Shown here in pieces: positions 59,099 to 64,000 of a DNA stretch of 64,000 nucleotides. The position numbers were made by a program, and so were the translations under genes. Positions within the stretch are counted from its first letter, which is position 1, and each line of letters opens with the position of its first letter. The stretch lies in NCBI GenBank assembly GCA_964458575.1, contig CAYWMD010000011.1, positions 1 through 64,000 on the forward strand. The letters are read 5' to 3'. The notes below the pieces were generated by a model, which saw only the letters and a list, made by a program, of their open reading frames with translations, did no database searches and had not been told where the DNA came from. This DNA is from CAYWMD01 sp964458575 (GTDB lineage: Bacteria; Verrucomicrobiota; Verrucomicrobiia; Limisphaerales; JADLHS01).

Positions 59099-59220
59099 TG
59101 GAGTTGGTCCTCGAAGTCGCTCACGAACGCGGTTCAGCGGTCGTCGTCGTTACCCACGACCATCGTTCGGCCGATGTTCGACCGCACATATCAGGCGGTG
59201 GCTTGATCCGGCATGGCCAA
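59098..59220 (+). pseudogene. C-terminal stub of a LolD/MacB-type ABC transporter ATPase
   Basis: The ATG overlaps the kinase stop (ATGA). The frame begins MELVLEVAHERGSAVVVVTH and DHRSADVRP, which matches the H-loop region of LolD/MacB ATPases (V-V-x-V-T-H-D). Walker A, signature and Walker B are absent, and the similarity ends about 40 residues in (GGGLIRHG). Reading: an ABC ATPase gene once followed the kinase and was mostly deleted, leaving its last part. Not expected to be functional. Confidence 0.55.
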
Positions 59221-59222
59221 TT

Positions 59223-61526
59223 TCAGCGTTGGACACTTTCCGCCGCCACGCTTTCGGGGAATTGCTTCGCGATTTCGTCGGGTTGATCGGTGAGCGACCA
59301 ACCGGTCTTGATGCCCAACACAAACCAGCCGAGCACCACAACGCCGACGCCGAAGATCGTGTCACCGATGACGCGCAACCAGCGGAACGTTTCCATGATG
59401 CCCTGTTGCATGAAATCCGCCGAGCGCGCCCACCACATGCCTTCGTTGACGCTGGCCACCGTTTGCATCAGGCCGCGCGGCAGGTCGGAGAGCAACACCA
59501 TGAGCGCGAGGCCGATATTGATCGCCCAGAACGCGAACGAAAGCGGGCGCGTTCGCCACGTGCGGCGCACGGTGAGGCCCTTGAGGCAAAACAGCATCAG
59601 GCCGATGCCCAACATGCCATAAACGCCGAACAACGCCGTGTGTCCGTGAACGGCGGTCGTGTTCAAGCCCTGCATGTAATAGAGCGCAATCGGCGGATTG
59701 ATGAGAAAGCCGAACAGTCCAGCGCCAACCAGATTCCAAAACGCGACCGCGACGAAACAGTAGATCGGCCAGCGATAGGCCGACACCCATTTCCGCGCGC
59801 GGGAAAGCGTGAGGTTTTCGTAGGCCTCAAAACCAATGAGCACCAGCGGCACAACCTCGAGCGCGCTGAACACCGCGCCCAGCGCCATCACCGCCGTCGG
59901 CGTGCCGCTGAAGTAAAGATGGTGGAACGTGCCGATGATTCCGCCGGAGAGAAAGATGGTTGTCGAGAACAACACCGCCGCCGTGGCCGTCAAGGTGCGC
60001 AACAGTCCCATGCGCGTGAAGAGGAACGCGATAACGACTGTGGCGAAGACTTCAAAGAATCCTTCCACCCACAGATGCACGACCCACCAGCGCCAATACT
60101 CGGCGATCGCGTAGTGGGTTTGGCGTCCCCACATCAGGCCCGCGCCGTAGAACAGCGCGATCGCGGTCGAGGCGATCAGGAACAGCGCCAGCAGATGCTT
60201 GTGTTCGCCGGGCTTCTTGAACGCCGGCCACATGGCGCGGCCCATCAGGAACAGCCAGACCCACAACCCAACGAACAGGAATAGTTGCCAGAACCTTCCG
60301 AGGTCCACGTATTCGTAGCCTTGGTGGCCGAACCAGAAGTTCGCTGCGAGGCCCATCTTTTGCCGCGTGCCAGCCCAGGTGCCGTACATCGAACCGACCA
60401 CGATGATCAGCAGGCAGACGAACAGGAAGTTCACGCCCGCGCGCTGGAATTTGGGTTCATGCCCGGACACGGCGGGCGCGATGAACAATCCGGTGGCCAA
60501 CCAGGCCGTGGCGATCCAGAACACGGCGAGTTGCGTGTGCCACGTGCGCGTGACGGAGTAAGGCAGCCATTCGGCCAACGGAATGCCGTAAAAGCCGCTG
60601 CCTTCCACGCCGTAATGCGCCGTCACCACGCCCATGATGACCTGGGCCACAATCAGCGCCGCCACAACCCAGAAGTATTTCAGCGTCGCGCGCATTGAAG
60701 GCGTTGGCTGTAGTCCGAGCAACGGGTCTTTCTCCGGCAGATCGTGCGGTTGTTCCTCCTTGGTTCTCAGCACGGCGTTATACCACGCCAGCGCCCCGAC
60801 GCCGGCCAGCAGCAAAACGAAACTGACGACTGACCACAAAACGCTCGAACCGGTCGGCACATTGGCGACGAGCGGTTCGGGCGGCCAGTTTTGCGTGTAG
60901 CTGATGTTCTCCCCAGGACGATTCGCGGCGCACGCCCACGCGGCCCAGAAGAAAAATCCCGTGAGTTGATGTCGCCGCCCGTCATCGCGCAGCACGTTGC
61001 CGGGAATCGCGTAAGCCTCGCGCAGTTTGGCCAGTTCCGGCGCAGCACTAAACAGTTGCTTGTAATGCTCGGCTACGGCGCGAATTGCCGCCGCGCGGTC
61101 GGCGGACACAACCAGTTCGCCGGTGTCCGCCTTGTAAGAGTTGTCGCGCATCTCGGCCTGCAACCGGGCGCGTAACGCCGCCTGGTCCGTCGCCGGAATT
61201 TCTTTGTACGGCTTGCCGGATTGTTGATTTGCCCAATGATCCAGCAACCAGACCGATTCGCGGTGCAGCCAGTCCGCCGACCAGTCGGGCGCGACATACG
61301 CGCCATGTCCCCACACCGAGCCCATTTGCTGGCCGCCGGCGGATTGCCAGACGTTCTGGCCGTCACGAATTTCCTTGGCAGTGAAAAGAATTGTGCCGTC
61401 GGCAGTGACGACCTTTTCTGGAACGGGCGGCATTTTATGATAAATGTCGTTTCCGTAATAGATCAACACGGCAAACGACGCCGCGATGACAACAAACAAG
61501 CTGATCCAGAGTTTTCGATAGTTCAT
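59223..61526 (-). CDS. norZ: Quinol-dependent nitric oxide reductase (qNor)
   Basis: 767 aa from the ATG at 61526 (MNYRKLWISLFVVIAASFAV). The N-terminal helix plus periplasmic NorC-like domain (KEIRDGQNVWQSAGGQQMGS, WGHGAYVAPDWSADWLHRES) is fused to a NorB-like core of 12 or more helices. Haem and FeB ligands: WHTQLAVFW (low-spin haem), HLWVEGFFEVFATVVIAFLF, IIGTFHHLYFSG and AVHGHTALFGVYGMLG. It reduces 2 NO to N2O with quinol electrons in the inner membrane. Its start is 21 bp after the stop of an NsrR-like gene, suggesting a repressor-reductase operon for NO detoxification. No other denitrification gene is present in the window. Confidence 0.95.
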   Translation of the reverse strand: MNYRKLWISLFVVIAASFAVLIYYGNDIYHKMPPVPEKVVTADGTILFTAKEIRDGQNVWQSAGGQQMGSVWGHGAYVAPDWSADWLHRESVWLLDHWANQQSGKPYKEIPATDQAALRARLQAEMRDNSYKADTGELVVSADRAAAIRAVAEHYKQLFSAAPELAKLREAYAIPGNVLRDDGRRHQLTGFFFWAAWACAANRPGENISYTQNWPPEPLVANVPTGSSVLWSVVSFVLLLAGVGALAWYNAVLRTKEEQPHDLPEKDPLLGLQPTPSMRATLKYFWVVAALIVAQVIMGVVTAHYGVEGSGFYGIPLAEWLPYSVTRTWHTQLAVFWIATAWLATGLFIAPAVSGHEPKFQRAGVNFLFVCLLIIVVGSMYGTWAGTRQKMGLAANFWFGHQGYEYVDLGRFWQLFLFVGLWVWLFLMGRAMWPAFKKPGEHKHLLALFLIASTAIALFYGAGLMWGRQTHYAIAEYWRWWVVHLWVEGFFEVFATVVIAFLFTRMGLLRTLTATAAVLFSTTIFLSGGIIGTFHHLYFSGTPTAVMALGAVFSALEVVPLVLIGFEAYENLTLSRARKWVSAYRWPIYCFVAVAFWNLVGAGLFGFLINPPIALYYMQGLNTTAVHGHTALFGVYGMLGIGLMLFCLKGLTVRRTWRTRPLSFAFWAINIGLALMVLLSDLPRGLMQTVASVNEGMWWARSADFMQQGIMETFRWLRVIGDTIFGVGVVVLGWFVLGIKTGWSLTDQPDEIAKQFPESVAAESVQR

Positions 61527-61546
61527 AAAGTTGAGTAGTTCATGAG

Positions 61547-61978
61547 TTAGATGCCCAAGGCCGCGCGCATTTTCGACGGCTGCTTGAGCAAGTCGGCGAG
61601 GGAGTAGTCGTCCAGCACAGCGAAAAACGCCGCCGCGGCCTCGTCCAACACGTCCTTCAAACGGCACGCCGAAAAGAGCCGGCATTGGCGGTTTTGCCGG
61701 TCGGCACATTCGATCACCCGGTCGGTCTCCTCGCCCAGCCGGACAATGTCGCCCAATTTGATCCGCTCCGCGGGCCGGCCCAGCGTGAAGCCGCCGCCGA
61801 TGCCGCGATACGTTTCGAGATAGCCGCTGCGCCCGAGGTCATGGACGACTTTGACCAAATGATGACGTGAAATGCCGAACGTGTCGGCGACTTCATCCAC
61901 CGTGGTGCGTTCTGTCCCGCGCAACGCGGCGTGCATCAACACGCGAAGCGAGTAATCGGAGTATGCGCTCAATTGCAT
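61547..61978 (-). CDS. nsrR: Rrf2-family NO-responsive repressor (NsrR-like)
   Basis: 143 aa from the ATG at 61978 (MQLSAYSDYSLRVLMHAALR). Winged helix with DEVADTFGISRHHLVKVVHD and the wing YRGIGGGFTLGRPAE. Cys at 91, 99 and 105 (IECADRQNRQCRLFSACRL) match the three Fe-S ligands of NsrR, whose cluster is destroyed by NO. Co-directional with norZ and divergent from the RIC gene; the dyad at 62023-62037 is a candidate operator. Confidence 0.9.
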   Translation of the reverse strand: MQLSAYSDYSLRVLMHAALRGTERTTVDEVADTFGISRHHLVKVVHDLGRSGYLETYRGIGGGFTLGRPAERIKLGDIVRLGEETDRVIECADRQNRQCRLFSACRLKDVLDEAAAAFFAVLDDYSLADLLKQPSKMRAALGI

Positions 61979-62022
61979 GGCGCACAGATTGGCAGGCGGC
62001 GAAAGTGCGCGCAAGCTAAATA

Positions 62023-62037
62023 TGTATTTGCAATACA
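62023..62037. promoter_or_regulatory. Candidate NsrR-like operator dyad TGTATT-TGC-AATACA
   Basis: Perfect 6 bp arms around a 3 bp centre in the 206 bp divergent region between nsrR (start 61978) and the RIC gene (start 62185). It is 45 bp upstream of the nsrR ATG and sits in the only AT-rich patch of the gap. The assignment to NsrR rests on position and symmetry. Confidence 0.55.
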
Positions 62038-62184
62038 GTTTTTGATTGCGTAGTCTTTCAACTGTGAATTGGGCAATCGTGGAATCGAACGAGGCGCGTG
62101 CTTTCGCCGTGCGGCACCCGGCCGTGGCGGCGTCAGCGCAAGGCTTGCGTCTAACTGTCGGTTGCCGCTGACAAACCAAACACC

Positions 62185-62895
62185 ATGAAGAACATCACCG
62201 TTGAAACCACTGTGGGAGAACTCGTCCGCGCCGTGCCGGCCCGCTCGCGCATCTTTGAAAACCTGGGCATTGATTACTGCTGCGGCGGCAAGAAGCCGCT
62301 GGCCGAAGTCTGCCGGACCAAGGGACTTGACCCCGCAACGGTGGTGACCATGTTGGACGCGCTGGACACCGTGGCCGAACACGCCCCGGTCAATCCGGAT
62401 GCGATGACGCTTTCCGAACTCTGCGATCACATCGAGCGGGCGCACCACGACTATCTGCGCGAAGAACTGCCGCGCCTCGATTTCATGACTCGCAAGGTCG
62501 CTGCCGTTCACGGCGACCACGAGCCCCGCCTGCACGAGGTGCGCCGGGTGTTCGAGGGATTTCAAGCGGAGATCGCATCACACACGAAGGAGGAGGAGGA
62601 ACAAGTCTTCCCGGCGATTCGCAAGATGGAATCAGCCAATGGCGACGAGAAGACAGCGGCGGCCTCGCTCCAGACGGCATTTGCCAAACTGGAATCCGAG
62701 CATGAAAACGCCGGAGCGGCGCTGGAGCAGTTCGCGCAATTGACCGACGGCCACACGCCGCCGGACTGGGCGTGCAACACCTTCCGCGCGATGTATGACG
62801 CACTCGCCAAACTGGAGCGCAACATGCACCAGCACGTGCACAAGGAGAACAACGTCCTGTTCCCGCGGGCGCTGGCGCTGGGAGGCTCGGCATGA
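62185..62895 (+). CDS. ric: Iron-sulfur cluster repair di-iron protein (RIC/YtfE/ScdA)
   Basis: 236 aa. N-terminal ScdA_N domain with ARSRIFENLGIDYCCGGKKP (the D-Y-C-C-G-G motif, about 31-36), then a hemerythrin-like four-helix bundle whose iron ligands are visible as HIERAHHDYL, VHGDHEPRLHEV, IASHTKEEEEQVF, ESEHENAG and HQHVHKENNVLFP. It repairs iron-sulfur clusters damaged by NO or oxidants. Divergent from nsrR-norZ and overlapping the DGC gene by ATGA, so it is likely part of the NO-induced regulon. Confidence 0.95.
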   Translation: MKNITVETTVGELVRAVPARSRIFENLGIDYCCGGKKPLAEVCRTKGLDPATVVTMLDALDTVAEHAPVNPDAMTLSELCDHIERAHHDYLREELPRLDFMTRKVAAVHGDHEPRLHEVRRVFEGFQAEIASHTKEEEEQVFPAIRKMESANGDEKTAAASLQTAFAKLESEHENAGAALEQFAQLTDGHTPPDWACNTFRAMYDALAKLERNMHQHVHKENNVLFPRALALGGSA

Positions 62896-63314
62896 GCCAC
62901 AGCAAATTGCCGTTGGTTTATTCCTGCTCCGGCTCGTCGAGCGCGGCGCAGATGGCCAATCACATCGCGGTCAAGCTGGACCGGCTGCAAGTGGCCGAGA
63001 TGTCGTGCATCGCGGGCGTCGGCGGCGACGTGAAACCGCTCGTGCGAACCGCCAAATCCGGTCGGCCCATCATTGCGTTGGACGGCTGCCCGCTGCATTG
63101 CGCCGCGCAAATCCTCAAGCGCCACGGTCTCAAACCGGACAAGCATTACGATCTCAGCGAACTCGAAGTGAAGAAACGGCAGCACGAGGATTTTGATCCG
63201 GCGGAAGCGGCGCGTGTGCTTGAGAAGATCCGACGCGACCTCGCTCCCGCCGAGGATGAATTACGCGAACCCTCCAGCCCGGTGTGTTACTTGAACGAAT
63301 TCAAGGATTCGTGA
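62892..63314 (+). CDS. DGC-domain putative zinc-binding protein
   Basis: 140 aa. LPLVYSCSGSSSAAQMANHI, AEMSCIAGVGGDVKPLVRTA and the family motif ALDGCPLHCA (D-G-C, about 56-65). Proteins of this family carry four conserved Cys proposed to bind zinc and are often near NO or anaerobic-metabolism genes. A CY near the C-terminus (SSPVCYLNEF) is extra. Coupled to RIC (ATGA) and to the DUF488 gene (GTGA). Confidence 0.85.
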   Translation: MSHSKLPLVYSCSGSSSAAQMANHIAVKLDRLQVAEMSCIAGVGGDVKPLVRTAKSGRPIIALDGCPLHCAAQILKRHGLKPDKHYDLSELEVKKRQHEDFDPAEAARVLEKIRRDLAPAEDELREPSSPVCYLNEFKDS

Positions 63315-63739
63315 GCCCCCGTTTGCAAGCCGATTCCGTGAAGTTGCGCTTCAAACGCGCCTATGAACCACCCGCCGCTGAGGATGGTGAGCGCTACCTG
63401 GTGGACCGGCTCTGGCCGCGCGGCTTGAAAACGGAAACTCTGGCCCTGACCGGCTGGCTCAAAGAGGTCGCTCCAAGCGATTCGCTGCGGCGATGGTTTG
63501 GACACGATCCGGCGCGTTGGGTGAAGTTTCGTCGCCGCTATCAGGCTGAATTGAAATCGCGGGCAGCCGCGCTCCAGCCCTTGCGCGATGCGGAGAAACG
63601 CGGGCCCGTAACATTGGTTTATGGCGCGAAAGACGCACATCACAATCACGCGCTGGTGCTGCGCGAGTTTCTCTTGAAAATGTCATCCTCGGTCCGCAAA
63701 GTCCGTGCAGCCCGAAAGCGCCCCTCACCAAAAACATGA
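63311..63739 (+). CDS. DUF488-family protein
   Basis: 142 aa from the GTG at 63311, which overlaps the DGC stop (GTGA). The DUF488 signature reads YLVDRLWPRGLKTETLAL, WLKEVAPSDSLRRWFGHDPA, WVKFRRRYQAEL and PVTLVYGAKDAHHNHALVL (the DRLWPRG and Y-x-A-K-D motifs). Its biochemical role is not established. Its presence in this coupled gene string links it to NO or sulfur stress by context only. Confidence 0.85.
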   Translation: MSPRLQADSVKLRFKRAYEPPAAEDGERYLVDRLWPRGLKTETLALTGWLKEVAPSDSLRRWFGHDPARWVKFRRRYQAELKSRAAALQPLRDAEKRGPVTLVYGAKDAHHNHALVLREFLLKMSSSVRKVRAARKRPSPKT

Positions 63740-64000
63740 ACAGTAACTCGACCCGACAGGGACTCTCGACGCGCTGCATTCACGCCGGTACGCATGTCGA
63801 CCCATCCACCGGCGGCGCGTGCAGTCCCATTTACACCTCCACGGCGTTCGCGTTTCCAAACGCCGCCAACGCCAACATCTACCCGCGTTACTTCAACACG
63901 CCCAACCAACGCGTCATCAATCGCAAGCTCGCCGCGCTGGAACAGGGCGAGGACGCGCTGGTATTCGGCTCGGGCATGGCGGCGATTTCGACGTTGTTCT
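63736..64000 (+). CDS. Cys/Met-metabolism PLP-dependent enzyme, partial (cystathionine gamma-synthase/lyase type)
   Basis: 88 codons are visible before the window ends. STRCIHAGTHVDPSTGGACS, PIYTSTAFAF, RYFNTPNQRVINRKLAALEQ and the GSGMAAIST motif are standard for the trans-sulfuration PLP family (phosphate-binding G-S-G-M-A-A-I). The PLP lysine lies outside the window, so synthase, lyase or O-acetylhomoserine sulfhydrylase cannot be told apart. It overlaps DUF488 by ATGA. Confidence 0.9.
   Translation, partial: MNSNSTRQGLSTRCIHAGTHVDPSTGGACSPIYTSTAFAFPNAANANIYPRYFNTPNQRVINRKLAALEQGEDALVFGSGMAAISTLF

Noticed and set aside
59223..61709. A longer start for the NO reductase at 61709
   Set aside because: It would overlap the NsrR gene and add an Arg/Pro-rich stretch; MNYRKLW at 61526 begins the first membrane helix correctly.

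Overview
This window looks like a chromosomal segment from a Verrucomicrobiota bacterium, most likely of the Pedosphaera/Limisphaerales type. The evidence is gene content, not a marker gene: a Verru_Chthon-like pseudopilin cassette, DUF1680/GH127, DUF6259 and DUF4091 glycosidases, an ECF sigma factor fused to a membrane-anchored domain, and several short palindromic dispersed repeats that in places lie in frame inside genes. GC content is high and most genes are tightly packed. I see no rRNA, tRNA, CRISPR array, transposase or phage gene.

Region 1 (1-15.7 kb, all minus strand) is a type IV pilus/type II secretion-like locus. In transcription order it holds two PilB/GspE-type ATPases flanking PilT, a PilC/GspF platform protein, a BrnT/BrnA toxin-antitoxin pair, six proteins with prepilin-like N-termini (the last 1306 aa long), and the start of a probable S8-type peptidase that leaves the window. 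Region 2 (15.9-19.5 kb, minus) holds two secreted repeat/beta-helix proteins and two small secreted proteins built from an unusual 30-residue seven-cysteine module. The two cysteine genes share a nearly identical ~46 bp upstream block.

Region 3 (19.5-48.3 kb) is a carbohydrate-degradation island. It has two GH127-like enzymes, GH29 (with DUF1080), GH2, a DUF6259 protein, a pectate-lyase-fold protein, a GH141-like beta-helix lipoprotein, a GH123/DUF4091-like protein, a GH106-like protein and a Tat-exported Gfo/Idh/MocA oxidoreductase. The set suits L-arabinose-, L-fucose- and L-rhamnose-rich plant or algal polysaccharides. There is no SusC/SusD pair. Interspersed are a sigma-factor/secretin-like fusion, a VapBC-like pair, a decayed TA pair, two small coiled-coil proteins and repeat elements.

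Region 4 (48.4-59.2 kb, plus) is a metal-efflux and envelope-signalling block. A small Cys-containing secreted protein is followed by CzcC-, CzcB- and CzcA-like genes (the adaptor unusually short) and a Cys-rich periplasmic protein. Next come an ECF sigma factor, an isoprenylcysteine-methyltransferase-like membrane protein, a zinc-finger anti-sigma factor, a Tll0287-like haem protein, an OmpR-type regulator and its sensor kinase. A stub of an ABC ATPase ends the block. Region 5 (59.2-64 kb) is a nitric-oxide defence block: quinol-type NO reductase and an NsrR-like repressor (minus), divergent from RIC/YtfE, a DGC-domain protein, a DUF488 protein and the beginning of a Cys/Met-metabolism PLP enzyme. 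A perfect 15 bp dyad sits in the divergent promoter region.

All family assignments come from reading motifs and the order of conserved residues. No database search was run.
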